Positions 55,857 through 64,000 are shown, counted from the first letter of the stretch. The stretch: DNA of 64,000 bases from Mycobacterium sp. ST-F2 (GCF_001905655.1 NZ_JMHT01000073.1:1-64000); one strand, 5' to 3'. The notes: generated from the sequence alone by a model not told the origin. Program-made: numbers and translations.

Positions 55857-56479
55857 ACGGCCGCCATCGCAGGCGCCTCGGGTGCGAGGCTGCGCCGCCA
55901 CGAACGCCAGCCGGCCACGCACAAGCCAAGAAACAGCACGTAGACGATGGCGGTGAGATTCAGTCCCTTGCTGATGTACATCGGTATGTAGATGCAATCG
56001 GCCACGATCCAGAAGTACCAATTCTCAAGACGTTTGGCATTGAGCAGCCATTGCGCCGCGAGCGACAGGCAGGTGGTGAGCGCATCGAGGAACGGTGCTG
56101 AGTCGTGCGTGACGCGCAACAACGCGAACAGGGCGCCGGTGCCGACGACGACGAACACCAGACAGCCGGCGACCTCCCGCTGCCCAGCCCGCGTGACGAT
56201 CAGCGGTGTGCGCCCGGCATTTCCGTACAGCCACTGCCACCACCCGATGAAGCCCAGGGTGATGAACAGGACCTGCAGCCCGGCGTCCGCCCACAGCCGG
56301 CTGGACACGAACAGCACCAGGAAGAAGGCGGAGTTCGCGATCCCGACGGGGAAGTTCGCCACATGGCGGCGGACGGTGAGAAAGACGCACAGCCCGCCGG
56401 TGATGAACCCGAGCAGCTCGGCCCAGGTGACGGCGTCGTTGCCCAGCGTGAACAGCGGCGTCGTCAGCGATTGCAGCAT
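55853..56479 (-). CDS. pnuC: Nicotinamide riboside transporter PnuC
   Basis: A 208-residue membrane protein with seven predicted helices. The PnuC signature is clear: GFIGWWQWLYGN and QWLLNAKRLENWYFWIVADCIYIPMYISKGL. It carries nicotinamide riboside into the cell by facilitated diffusion, trapped by NadR phosphorylation. The ATG at 56479 is used. A 17-base perfect hairpin lies 129 bases upstream. The gene is coupled to nadR. Confidence 0.92.
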   Translation of the reverse strand: MLQSLTTPLFTLGNDAVTWAELLGFITGGLCVFLTVRRHVANFPVGIANSAFFLVLFVSSRLWADAGLQVLFITLGFIGWWQWLYGNAGRTPLIVTRAGQREVAGCLVFVVVGTGALFALLRVTHDSAPFLDALTTCLSLAAQWLLNAKRLENWYFWIVADCIYIPMYISKGLNLTAIVYVLFLGLCVAGWRSWRRSLAPEAPAMAAV

Positions 56480-56607
56480 GCGGTTCCCCCGAATCGTGTC
56501 GTCGACATTCTGGTCGATGACACGGTCCCGGGCCCGGTGGAACGCGAATTCAGCGCTGGAAGTACCTGATATTCCGATCGGTGATCCGCCGCATTCAGAC
56601 CGCACTT

Positions 56608-56651
56608 ACTTCTGGACTGCGATACCACCGGCGATATCGCAGTCCAGAAGT
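56608..56651. terminator. 17-base perfect hairpin between the VOC gene and pnuC
   Basis: Arms ACTTCTGGACTGCGATA (56608-56624) and its complement (56635-56651) have a ten-base loop. It lies 39 bases after the VOC gene's stop and 129 bases before the pnuC start, both on the minus strand. It may terminate the VOC transcript or, if transcribed with pnuC, form a leader structure. Confidence 0.75.
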
Positions 56652-56689
56652 GGTCAGGCCAACAGAACGTCGACCCAACCAGGTGCCGG

Positions 56690-57142
56690 CTAGCCCTGCT
56701 GGGCCGCCATCGCCTCGGCGATCTCCTCGGGGCTGACCACACGCACGATCTGCGCCAGCGACCAGTGGTGCCCGAACGGGTCCTCCACCTGGCTGTAGCG
56801 ATCACCCCAGAACATGTCCTGCGGGGCCATCAATTCGGTGGCGCCGGCGTCGAGGGCGCGCTGGTATGCGGCGTCGACATCGGTCACCTGCAGGTGGATG
56901 GTGACGGGCGTGCCGCCAAAGGCCTTCGGGGTCTGCGACTTGCCGCCACACATCTCCGGGAAATCGTCGTTGAGGTAGACGTTCGAGCCGTTGATGGTCA
57001 GCGCGGCGTGCATCAGCTTGCCATCAGGGCCCGGTACCCGGCCGAGTTCGGTGGCGCCAAAAGCCTTGACGTAGAAGTCGATTGCAGCGGCACCGTCGCC
57101 GACGACGAGGTGCGGGGCGAGGAAGGTCTGGGATTCGGTCAT
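56690..57142 (-). CDS. VOC (glyoxalase/PhnB-like) family protein
   Basis: A 150-residue protein, like Rv0887c. It starts QTFLAPHLVVGDGAAAIDFYVKAFGATELGR, has VYLNDDFPEMCGG and a closing DRYSQVEDPFGHHWSLAQ. The fold binds a divalent metal in glyoxalases and dioxygenases; here the PhnB-like subgroup has fewer ligands, and the function is unknown. Strong AGGAG precedes the ATG. It is monocistronic. Confidence 0.85.
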   Translation of the reverse strand: MTESQTFLAPHLVVGDGAAAIDFYVKAFGATELGRVPGPDGKLMHAALTINGSNVYLNDDFPEMCGGKSQTPKAFGGTPVTIHLQVTDVDAAYQRALDAGATELMAPQDMFWGDRYSQVEDPFGHHWSLAQIVRVVSPEEIAEAMAAQQG

Positions 57143-57241
57143 CTTGTTCTCCTCTGAGCGGTACTGCGTTGATTGGGGTCATTGGTTATGACCGTCTCCA
57201 ACGCTACTTCTCATCGGTGACAAAAAATCGAGCCCGAAGTG

Positions 57242-58384
57242 TCAGCTGTGCGCGATGCTGTCCCAGCCGGCGACGGTGTCCGCGCTGCGCGGCTCCGGGC
57301 CGACGTAGATGGCCGCCGGGCGGACCAGCTTGCCCAGCCGCTTCTGCTCCAGGATGTGGGCGCACCAGCCTGCGGTGCGGCCGCAGGTGAACATCGCGGG
57401 CATCATCGCGCTGGGCACCTGAGCGAAGTCCAGGATGACCGCGGCCCAGAACTCGACGTTGGTCTCGATGGCCCGGTCGGGACGACGCTCGCGCAGCTCG
57501 GCGAGCGCAGCCTGCTCCAGCGCGGCGGCGGCCTCGTACCGCGGGGCGTCCAGGCGCTTGGCGGTCGCGCGCAGCACGCGGGCCCGCGGGTCCTCGGCGC
57601 GATACACGCGGTGGCCGAAGCCCATCAGCTTGTCCTTGCGGTCCAGGATGCCCTTGACGACGGCGCGGGCGTCGCCGGTGCGTTCGGTCTCCTCGATCAT
57701 CGGCAGCACCCGGGCCGGGGCACCGCCGTGCAGTGGGCCGCTCATGGCGCCGATGGCGCCCGACAGCGACGCGGGCACGTCGGCTCCGGTGGACGCGATG
57801 ACGCGCGCGGTGAAGGTGGACGCGTTCATGCCGTGTTCGGCGGCGCTCACCCAGTAGGCGTCGATGGCCTCGATGTGCCGCGGGTCCGGCTCACCCTGCC
57901 AGCGGGTCATGAAACGTGCTGTCACCGTGGGGCATTCATCGACGATGCGCTGCGGCACCGCGGGCTTGTAGATGCCGCGGGCCGACTGCGCGACGAACGA
58001 CAGCGCCGTCACCGACGTCAGGGCCAGCTGGTCGCGGGCGGTGTCGTCGTCGATGTCGAGCAGCGGCTGGAAACCCCACAGCGGGGCCAGCGTCGGCAGG
58101 GCGGCCTGGACGTCGACGCGGACGTCGCCCGAGTGCACGTGCAGCGGGAAGGGCTCGGCGGGCGGCAGACCCCGGCCGAACTCGCCGTCGACCAGCAGCG
58201 CCCAGACGTCACCGAACGTGACGCGGTGGCTCACCAGGTCCTCGATGTCGACGCCGCGGTAGCGCAGCGCGCCGCCGTCCTTGTCCGGTTCGGCGATCTC
58301 GGTCGTGAAAGCCACGACGCCTTCCAAGCCCGCGACGAAGTCCTCGGGGATCTGCGGCGTCGACACTGACGTTGTTCCGGTCAT
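57242..58384 (-). CDS. citA: Citrate synthase 2
   Basis: A 380-residue citrate synthase of the short type, like CitA (Rv0889c). Key regions are LRYRGVDIEDLVSHRVTFGDVWALLV near the N-terminus, EHGMNASTFTARVIAS, GPLHGGAPARVLPM with a catalytic histidine, GFGHRVYRAEDPRARVLR with the second histidine, and NVEFWAAVILDFAQVP. It condenses oxaloacetate with acetyl-CoA. It may also act as 2-methylcitrate synthase, which shares the motifs. The main enzyme gltA2 lies 3 kb away on the other strand. Confidence 0.92.
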   Translation of the reverse strand: MTGTTSVSTPQIPEDFVAGLEGVVAFTTEIAEPDKDGGALRYRGVDIEDLVSHRVTFGDVWALLVDGEFGRGLPPAEPFPLHVHSGDVRVDVQAALPTLAPLWGFQPLLDIDDDTARDQLALTSVTALSFVAQSARGIYKPAVPQRIVDECPTVTARFMTRWQGEPDPRHIEAIDAYWVSAAEHGMNASTFTARVIASTGADVPASLSGAIGAMSGPLHGGAPARVLPMIEETERTGDARAVVKGILDRKDKLMGFGHRVYRAEDPRARVLRATAKRLDAPRYEAAAALEQAALAELRERRPDRAIETNVEFWAAVILDFAQVPSAMMPAMFTCGRTAGWCAHILEQKRLGKLVRPAAIYVGPEPRSADTVAGWDSIAHS

Positions 58385-58439
58385 GCCGAAATTGTTCCAC
58401 TAGCCGATGGGCACGAGGCTACCGGCCGGTAACAAGTGG

Positions 58440-59060
58440 TCAGACCACGGAGAAACCGGCAGGTAGATCACCACGCCCGGTGAGCGCGGGCAGCACCGCC
58501 GCGGCCTGGCCGGTCAACGCCGCGATCTGCGCCGCCAGCACGGTGGCGTCGCGTAGTGCCTCGTCGGGCAGCGTGAAATCGATGCCGGTGGCTCGCGCGA
58601 TGTCGAGGCTGTGCACCGTCAACTCGAACACCCGGGTGGGCAGGTAGTTGGTCAGCCGGATCCCAAGCCCGCCGATCACCGCGATCAGGGGGTCGCCGGC
58701 CCCGTCCAGATCGGTCAGCACCTGGCGCAGCAGGTCGGCGACCGTGGCGGCCGGGTCCGACCCGAGATTGCGCCCGGCTTCCCGGCCGCGTTCGACGATG
58801 TCGGGGCTGTTGGCAACATACTCACGCATCAGTGCGTAGTAGTGCGCCGGCCCGGTGACGTCCTCCCGGTCGGCGGCCGTGCGCAGGTAGGTGCTGACGG
58901 TGATCAGTGACCGTGAAGTGTGCCCCACCAACGCCCGCAGGTCCCAGTCGCCCAGTCCGGGACCGTCCCAGGCCGTGGCCGGGATCCGTGTCACCAGGTC
59001 CGCGAAAGCTGTTGCGGCCGAGGCGAACACTGAATGGTCGGGCGGTGTGTCTGACGCCAT
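58440..59060 (-). CDS. Mycothiol-dependent maleylpyruvate isomerase family (DinB-like) protein
   Basis: A 206-residue protein with the DinB four-helix fold. WDGPGLGDWDLRALVGHTSRSL contains the first metal-binding histidine; FELTVHSLDIARATG has the second. This arrangement is typical of the actinobacterial maleylpyruvate isomerase-N-terminal family, many of which bind zinc and use mycothiol. The particular reaction is unknown. It is divergent from pdxH across 40 bases. Confidence 0.82.
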   Translation of the reverse strand: MASDTPPDHSVFASAATAFADLVTRIPATAWDGPGLGDWDLRALVGHTSRSLITVSTYLRTAADREDVTGPAHYYALMREYVANSPDIVERGREAGRNLGSDPAATVADLLRQVLTDLDGAGDPLIAVIGGLGIRLTNYLPTRVFELTVHSLDIARATGIDFTLPDEALRDATVLAAQIAALTGQAAAVLPALTGRGDLPAGFSVV

Positions 59061-59100
59061 GTCTGCATTGTGTCACCGCGTGGGCGTACCGTCGCCGTTC

Positions 59101-59763
59101 ATGGTGTCGGACCACAGTGATCATCTGGCCCGGATGCGGGCCGAGTACGGCTCATCAGAAAAGGACGGCAGCGTCGACCTCGACGTCGACTGGCTGGACC
59201 GCGGCTGGTTGGCGTTGTTCCGTGACTGGATGGCCGAGGCCGTGCAGGCCGGGGTTTCCGAGCCCAACGCGATGGTGCTCGGCACCGTCGATGCGCAGGG
59301 CCACCCGGTCACCCGCTCGGTGCTGTGCAAGTCCATCGAGGAGACAGGCATCTCCTTCTACACCAACTACGACTCCGACAAGGGCGACCAACTGGCCGCC
59401 GTGCCGTACGCGTCGGCGACCTTCCCCTGGTACCTGCTGGGCCGTCAGATCCATATCCGGGGCGTGGTCACCAAGGTCGACGCCGCGCACACCGCCGAGT
59501 ACTGGTCCAAGCGGCCGCGGGGTTCGCAGCTGGGGGCGTGGGCGTCCCACCAGTCGAAATCGATTGCCTCGCGCGCGGCGCTGCTGGAACAGTTGCGTGA
59601 CGTGACCGAGCGATTCGCCGACGTGCCCGAGGTGCCGGTGCCGCCGAACTGGGGCGGCTATCTGATCGCGCCGGAAGTGATCGAGTTCTGGCAGGGCCGG
59701 GAGAACCGGGTGCACAACAGGATTCGCGTCACCGGCGACCGCGTGGAACGGCTCCAGCCGTGA
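59101..59763 (+). CDS. pdxH: Pyridoxamine 5'-phosphate oxidase
   Basis: A 220-residue enzyme of the full PdxH length. It shows MVLGTVDAQGHPVTRSVLCKSI, GISFYTNYDSDKGDQLAAVPYASATFPWYLLGRQIHIRGVV, and the substrate-binding end WQGRENRVHNRIRV. It oxidises pyridoxamine or pyridoxine phosphate to PLP using FMN. The ATG at 59101 is chosen from several possible starts because it gives the usual first domain. It is followed by an MFS gene after 28 bases. Confidence 0.93.
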   Translation: MVSDHSDHLARMRAEYGSSEKDGSVDLDVDWLDRGWLALFRDWMAEAVQAGVSEPNAMVLGTVDAQGHPVTRSVLCKSIEETGISFYTNYDSDKGDQLAAVPYASATFPWYLLGRQIHIRGVVTKVDAAHTAEYWSKRPRGSQLGAWASHQSKSIASRAALLEQLRDVTERFADVPEVPVPPNWGGYLIAPEVIEFWQGRENRVHNRIRVTGDRVERLQP

Positions 59764-59791
59764 ATTTCCCCGTCGCTTCGCTCGCCCTCCG

Positions 59792-61063
59792 ATGAGAAGT
59801 CTGATCGCCGACACCGCACCGCTGCGCAACCCGGATTACCGCCGGCTCTGGTGGTCCAGCGTCGTCACGGTGATCGGGGCGAACCTGACCATCTTTGCGG
59901 TGCCGGTGCAGCTGTACGCGCTGACGCAGAACTCGGCGTACGTCGGTTTGGCGGGTGTGTTCAGCGTGGTGCCGCTGATCGTGTTCGGCCTGTGGGGCGG
60001 GGCCTGGGCCGACGCGATGGACCGTCGGCGACTGCTGATCATCGCGTCCTGCGGGTTGGCCGTGGCGTCGGTGCTGCTGTGGGTGCAGGCCGCCGCGGGC
60101 TTCAACAACGTCTGGCTGGTGCTGTGCCTGTTGTCGGTGCAGCAGGCGTTCTACGCCATCAACTCGCCGACGCGCTCGGCCGCCATCCCGCGGATGTTGC
60201 CCGCCGAGCAGCTGCCGGCGGCCAACTCGCTCAACATGACGGTGTTCCAGGCCGGCGCGATCATCGGCCCGCTGCTGGCCGGCGTGCTGCTGCGCTGGGT
60301 GGACCTGTCGACGCTGTACTTCATCGACGCCCTCACCACGATCGCGCCCATCTGGGCCACGTTCCGGCTCAGCCCGATGCCGCCCGAGCACTCGGCCGAC
60401 GACGACACCTCACGCTGGGGCTTCGCGGCCGTGCTGGACGGCTTCCGTTATCTGTCCGGAAACCGCGTCGTGCTGATGTCGTTCGTCGTCGACCTGATCG
60501 CGATGATTCTCGGCATGCCGCGGGCGCTGTTCCCGCAGATGGCCCACGAGAACTTCGGCGGGCCGGTCGCGGGCGGAACGGCGATGGCGCTGCTGTCGGC
60601 GGCAATGGCAGTGGGTGCGGTGGCCGGCGGCGTGTTCTCGGGGTGGCTGCCTCGGGTACGCCGGCAGGGGTTGGCGGTCGTGGTGTCGATCGTGGTGTGG
60701 GGTGCGGCCATGGCCGGTTTCGGGCTGGCAGTTGGTCACGCCACGGGGCGGCCCGACGGTTTCCTCTGGATCGCGCTGGTGCTGTTGGCCGTCGGCGGTG
60801 CGGCGGACATGGTCTCGGCGGTGTTCCGGAGCACGATCCTGCAGGAAGCGGCCTCTGACGAGTTGCGCGGACGGTTACAGGGCGTCTTCACCGTCGTTGT
60901 CGCAGGTGGTCCTCGCATTGCTGACGCGGTGCACGGTGCGGCGGCCGCGGTGGTGGGAACGACGGTCGCCGCGACGGGCGGCGGCGTCCTGGTGGTGGTC
61001 GGTGTCGTGGTGTCGGTCCTGCTGGTCCCGGCGTTTGTGCGGTACCGGGTGACGCGCGCGTAA
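59792..61063 (+). CDS. MFS transporter, EntS/DitE-like exporter
   Basis: A 423-residue transporter with about 12 membrane helices. PLRNPDYRRLWWSSVVTVIGANLTIFAVPVQLYALTQNSAYVGLAGVFSVVPLIVFGLWGGAWADAMDRRRLLI is the typical start of the EntS/antibiotic-efflux group, with loop A motif GGAWADAMDRRR. VAAGGPRIAD towards the end carries the second-half loop. It may export a small metabolite; the substrate is unknown. It begins soon after pdxH and ends about 100 bases before gltA2. Confidence 0.87.
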   Translation: MRSLIADTAPLRNPDYRRLWWSSVVTVIGANLTIFAVPVQLYALTQNSAYVGLAGVFSVVPLIVFGLWGGAWADAMDRRRLLIIASCGLAVASVLLWVQAAAGFNNVWLVLCLLSVQQAFYAINSPTRSAAIPRMLPAEQLPAANSLNMTVFQAGAIIGPLLAGVLLRWVDLSTLYFIDALTTIAPIWATFRLSPMPPEHSADDDTSRWGFAAVLDGFRYLSGNRVVLMSFVVDLIAMILGMPRALFPQMAHENFGGPVAGGTAMALLSAAMAVGAVAGGVFSGWLPRVRRQGLAVVVSIVVWGAAMAGFGLAVGHATGRPDGFLWIALVLLAVGGAADMVSAVFRSTILQEAASDELRGRLQGVFTVVVAGGPRIADAVHGAAAAVVGTTVAATGGGVLVVVGVVVSVLLVPAFVRYRVTRA

Positions 61064-61168
61064 TGCTGGACAGTGGGATTATGGCGACCCGCGCAAGCAC
61101 ATTGTTCTCTTAACGACTACCGTCTAGTCCCGGACGTTTCTCCTGTCGACACCGCAAAAGGGGTTCTA

Positions 61169-62464
61169 GTGGCCGACACCTCCAGCACTGACGACGTCGC
61201 CAACCTCCGGTATCCCGGAGGCGAGGTCGATCTCAAGATCGTGCACGCTACCGAGGGGTCTGACGGTATCGAGCTCGGCTCGTTGCTGGCTAAGACCGGT
61301 TACACCACGTACGACGGTGGTTTCGTCAATACCTCGGCCACCAAGAGCGCCATCACCTACATCGACGGTGATGCCGGCATCCTGCGTTATCGCGGGTACC
61401 CGATCGAGCAGCTCGCCGAGAAGTCGAACTTCATCGAGGTCAGCTACCTGCTGATCTACGGCGAGCTGCCGACCGCCTCGCAGCTCGAGGCGTTCACCAC
61501 CAAGATTCAGCGGCACACCCTGCTGCACGAGGACCTCAAGCGGTTCTTCGACGGCTTCCCGCGCAACGCGCACCCCATGCCGGTGCTGTCGTCGGCGGCC
61601 AATGCGCTGAGCGCCTACTACCAGGATTCGCTCGATCCCAAGGATCCGGAGCAGGTCGAGCTGTCGACCATCCGCCTGCTGGCCAAGCTGCCGACCATCG
61701 CGGCGTACGCCTACAAGAAGTCGGTCGGTCAGCCGTTCCTGTACCCGGACAACTCGCTGAACCTGGTCGAGAACTTCCTGCGCATGACGTTCGGCCTGCC
61801 GGCCGAGCCGTACCAGGTGGACCCGGAGCTGGTCCGCGCCCTGGACATGCTGTTCATCCTGCATGCCGACCATGAGCAGAACTGCTCGACGTCGACGGTG
61901 CGTCTGGTCGGCTCGTCGCAGGCCAACCTGTTCACCTCCATTTCCGGTGGCATCAATGCGCTGTGGGGCCCGCTGCACGGCGGCGCCAACCAGGCCGTGC
62001 TGGAGATGCTGGAGAAGATCCGCACCGAGCACGGCGATGTCCGCGACTTCGTCAAGAAGGTCAAGAACCGCGAAGACGGCGTCAAGCTCATGGGCTTCGG
62101 CCACCGGGTCTACAAGAACTACGACCCGCGGGCGCGCATCGTCAAGGAGCAGGCCGACAAGATCCTCGGCAAGCTCGGCGGCGACGACGAGCTGCTGGAC
62201 ATCGCGAAGTCGCTCGAGGAAATTGCCCTCACCGACGACTTCTTCGTCGAGCGCAAGCTGTACCCGAACGTCGACTACTACACCGGCGTGATCTACCGGG
62301 CCATGGGCTTCCCGACCCGCATGTTCACGGTGCTGTTCGCCCTCGGCCGGCTCCCGGGCTGGATCGCGCACTGGCGCGAGATGAGTGCCGACCCGAGCAC
62401 CAAGATCGGCCGCCCGCGCCAGATATACACCGGCTACACCGAGCGGGACTACCCCGCCCACTAG
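61169..62464 (+). CDS. gltA2: Citrate synthase 1
   Basis: A 431-residue citrate synthase, the same length as M. tuberculosis GltA2 (Rv0896). It has ITYIDGDAGILRYRGYPIEQLAEKSNFIEVSYLLIYGELP, the catalytic histidines in LHADHEQNCSTSTVRL and GPLHGGANQAVLEML, MGFGHRVYKNYDPRARIVKE, the aspartate in TDDFFVERKLYPNVDYYTG and RPRQIYTG at the C-terminus. It is the main tricarboxylic acid cycle enzyme. The GTG at 61169 follows AAAGGGG at good spacing. An intrinsic terminator follows. Confidence 0.95.
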   Translation: MADTSSTDDVANLRYPGGEVDLKIVHATEGSDGIELGSLLAKTGYTTYDGGFVNTSATKSAITYIDGDAGILRYRGYPIEQLAEKSNFIEVSYLLIYGELPTASQLEAFTTKIQRHTLLHEDLKRFFDGFPRNAHPMPVLSSAANALSAYYQDSLDPKDPEQVELSTIRLLAKLPTIAAYAYKKSVGQPFLYPDNSLNLVENFLRMTFGLPAEPYQVDPELVRALDMLFILHADHEQNCSTSTVRLVGSSQANLFTSISGGINALWGPLHGGANQAVLEMLEKIRTEHGDVRDFVKKVKNREDGVKLMGFGHRVYKNYDPRARIVKEQADKILGKLGGDDELLDIAKSLEEIALTDDFFVERKLYPNVDYYTGVIYRAMGFPTRMFTVLFALGRLPGWIAHWREMSADPSTKIGRPRQIYTGYTERDYPAH

Positions 62465-62480
62465 AGCCTGTTCAGACAGG

Positions 62481-62516
62481 GCCCCTCGCGCACTTTCGCG
62501 AGGGGCTTTCTCTTTT
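62481..62516 (+). terminator. Intrinsic terminator of gltA2
   Basis: A ten-base perfect stem GCCCCTCGCG with CGCGAGGGGC (62481-62490, 62497-62506), a six-base loop and a T-rich tail TTTCTCTTTT, 17 bases past the gltA2 stop. Confidence 0.9.
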
Positions 62517-62583
62517 CCCGCGAGCGTGCGTGTTTGTACGGCAACACGCCGCCTTTTGCGTGCAATTCGAGGCCGCTCGCGGG
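62517..62583. repeat. Nested inverted repeat with GCGTGTT hairpin after gltA2
   Basis: Outer arms CCCGCGAGCG (62517-62526) and CGCTCGCGGG (62574-62583) are perfect. Inside, GCGTGTT pairs with AACACGC. A further GAGCGTGCG copy lies just outside at 62589-62597. Such palindromes recur in mycobacterial intergenic DNA. Confidence 0.6.
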
Positions 62584-62661
62584 CGCCGAGCGTGCGCATC
62601 GTGCCCATGTCGCGAATGTCACGCCGAAACTCCGTTGCTTCAACGACGGTTGTAGTTTCAC

Positions 62662-62685
62662 AATGGTTGTGTGAATACAACCATT
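62662..62685. promoter_or_regulatory. Operator-like palindrome over the start codon of the edge MFS gene
   Basis: Perfect nine-base arms AATGGTTGT and ACAACCATT flank six bases that begin with the GTG start codon of the transporter gene. A related half site GGTTGTAG lies 15 bases upstream. This is typical of a drug-efflux repressor operator. Confidence 0.6.
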
Positions 62686-64000
62686 GACGCGCTCAGCTCG
62701 CGGCGCAAGACGATCATCCTGATCTCCTGCTGCCTGAGTCTGCTCATCGTGTCGATGGACTCCACCATCGTGAACGTCGCCATCCCGTCGATCCGCCGCG
62801 ACCTCGGCGCGAGCGCCACCCAGATGCAGTGGGTCGTCGACGTCTACACGCTGGTGCTGGCCTCGCTCCTGATGCTCTCCGGCGCGGCCGGTGACCGCTT
62901 CGGCCGCCGTCGGGTGTTCCAGATCGGCCTGACGGTCTTCGCGTTCGGCTCACTGCTGTGCAGCCTCGCACCGACCGCCGACGCGTTGATCGGGGCTCGC
63001 CTGGTGCAGGGCATCGGCGGCTCGATGCTCAATCCCGTTGCGCTGTCGATCATTTCGCAGGTCTTCACCGGAAGGGTGGAACGGGCGCGGGCGCTCGGTT
63101 TCTGGGGCGGCGTGGTCGGTATCTCGATGGCCCTGGGCCCGACGATCGGTGGCCTGCTGATCCACGCCGTCGGCTGGCGGTCGGTGTTCTGGATCAACCT
63201 GCCGATCTGTCTGGCCGCCATCGTGCTGACCGCGATCTTCGTCCCGGAGAGCAAGTCGGGCACCATGCGCGACGTCGACCCGATCGGCCAGGGGTTGGGA
63301 GTGCTGTTCCTGTTCAGCCTGGTCTTCACCCTCATCGAGGGGCCCGGCATGGGCTGGACCCATCCCCGCACGCTGGCCATCGCGTCGCTGGCCGTTGTCG
63401 CGCTCGTGGCCTTCCTGCGCTACGAGCGCCGGCGCCACGACCCGTTCATCGACCTGCGCTTCTTCCGCAGCATCCCGTTCGCCGGCGCCACCGTCACCGC
63501 GGTGCTGGCGCTGACGGGCTGGGGTGCCTTCCTGTTCATGATGTCCTTCTATCTGCAGAACGAGCGGCACTACTCGGCGATGCACACGGGCATCATCTAC
63601 CTGCCCATTGCCATTGGCGCCCTGGTGTTTTCGCCCTTGTCGGGCCGGATCGTCGGGCGCTACGGCGCTCGTCCGTCGCTGATGGTGGCCGGCGTCCTGA
63701 TGGCTTCGGCCGCGCTCATGTTGACGACGCTGACCGCGACGACGCCCATGTGGCGAGTGGTCGTCATTTTCGCGGTGTACGGCATAGGGTTCGCCATGAT
63801 GAATGCGCCAGTGACCAACGCCGCGGTGAGCGGCATGCCGGTGGACCGCGCGGGCGCGGCGGCGGCGGTGACGTCAACCAGCCGTCAGGTCGGTGTGAGT
63901 ATCGGTGTGGCACTGTGCGGTTCGGTCGCCGGCTCGGCACTTGCCGGTAGCGGTGTCGACTTCGCGACGCAGGCCCGGCCGCTGTGGTGGATGTGCGTCG
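62671..64000 (+). CDS. MFS drug-efflux transporter of the DHA2 (EmrB/QacA) type, cut by the right edge
   Basis: The gene has no stop inside the window: 443 codons are visible from the GTG at 62671. The protein starts with a short cytosolic end (MNTTIDALSSRRKT), then helix 1 with the DHA2 motif LSLLIVSMDSTIVNVAIPSIRRDLGAS, followed by QWVVDVYTLVLASLLMLSGAAGDRFGRRRVFQIGL (loop A) and motif C-like GGVVGISMALGPTIGGLL. At least 11 helices are seen; a 14-helix exporter is expected. The substrate is unknown. A palindrome covers its start codon, so it is probably repressor-controlled by a gene not clearly present here. Confidence 0.88.
   Translation, partial: MNTTIDALSSRRKTIILISCCLSLLIVSMDSTIVNVAIPSIRRDLGASATQMQWVVDVYTLVLASLLMLSGAAGDRFGRRRVFQIGLTVFAFGSLLCSLAPTADALIGARLVQGIGGSMLNPVALSIISQVFTGRVERARALGFWGGVVGISMALGPTIGGLLIHAVGWRSVFWINLPICLAAIVLTAIFVPESKSGTMRDVDPIGQGLGVLFLFSLVFTLIEGPGMGWTHPRTLAIASLAVVALVAFLRYERRRHDPFIDLRFFRSIPFAGATVTAVLALTGWGAFLFMMSFYLQNERHYSAMHTGIIYLPIAIGALVFSPLSGRIVGRYGARPSLMVAGVLMASAALMLTTLTATTPMWRVVVIFAVYGIGFAMMNAPVTNAAVSGMPVDRAGAAAAVTSTSRQVGVSIGVALCGSVAGSALAGSGVDFATQARPLWWMCV

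Noticed and set aside
59764..59791. GTCGCTTCGCTCGCCC between pdxH and the MFS gene as a regulatory site
   Set aside because: Short GCTTCGCTC-type strings are common in mycobacterial intergenic DNA and this one has no symmetry partner in the gap.
1..64000. CRISPR arrays, tRNA or rRNA genes, insertion sequences, prophage
   Set aside because: No regularly spaced repeats, no cloverleaf or ribosomal sequence, and no transposase, integrase or phage protein were recognised.

Overview
The window is chromosomal DNA of a fast-growing mycobacterium (Mycolicibacterium type). The evidence is high GC, frequent GTG starts, four-base stop/start overlaps, F420- and mycothiol-era enzyme families, an RpfA, and a gene order that follows, from memory, the M. 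tuberculosis Rv0854-Rv0896 block: SRPBCC-far-SRPBCC, dapC, fadA-fadB, xpb and its partner, moaC-mog-moaE, rpfA, moaD-moaA-YccF, cspB, DUF2771-MFS, DUF3027, MarR-TrmH, sepH, serC, fprB, citA and gltA2. No rRNA, tRNA, CRISPR array, prophage or insertion sequence was seen.

Layout. 1-3.7 kb: the edge of an unidentified gene, two exported proteins, then SRPBCC-far-SRPBCC. 3.7-17 kb: an accessory stretch wrapped round dapC. It holds a GntR regulator; a TetR regulator with two matching operators that appear to control a DUF2834 membrane protein coupled to dapC and a CrtI-like FAD enzyme; a second GntR paralogue followed by a complete-looking allantoin module (NCS1 permease, racemase, and on the other strand PuuE allantoinase, allantoicase and a CitE/malate-synthase-like DUF6986 protein); a carboxylesterase; and an old yellow enzyme. 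17-20.6 kb: fadA-fadB beta-oxidation operon with a strong operator and an intrinsic terminator. 20.7-27.8 kb: a divergent catabolic-looking cluster around an IclR regulator (dehydrogenase and PPOX protein one way; sulfotransferase-like protein, metallo-beta-lactamase/alkylsulfatase-like protein, SDR, LLM flavoenzyme and NTF2-like protein the other way). 27.8-32.5 kb: small enzymes and an orphan BatA-like VWA protein.

32.5-44 kb: XPB helicase and its partner, molybdopterin synthesis genes on both strands, and rpfA. The rpfA leader carries a recognisable ydaO-type c-di-AMP riboswitch, with a perfect CRP-type site further upstream. 44-50.6 kb: conserved mycobacterial membrane, regulatory and RNA-methylation genes and the cell-division protein SepH. 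50.7-64 kb: serC, an AurF-like diiron oxygenase, fprB, a PnuC-NadR nicotinamide riboside salvage pair, two citrate synthases (citA, gltA2), pdxH, and two MFS transporters, the second cut by the right edge.

The intergenic spaces hold several families of long inverted repeats. One exact hairpin core appears in two convergent gaps 50 kb apart, and a second core (GTTGGCTTGTG) also appears twice. The most interesting biology is the allantoin module with its unassigned DUF6986 enzyme, the TetR regulon that seems to capture lysine biosynthesis (dapC), the IclR-linked cluster, and the layered control of rpfA. All functional assignments come from reading motifs and from family knowledge; no database search was run.
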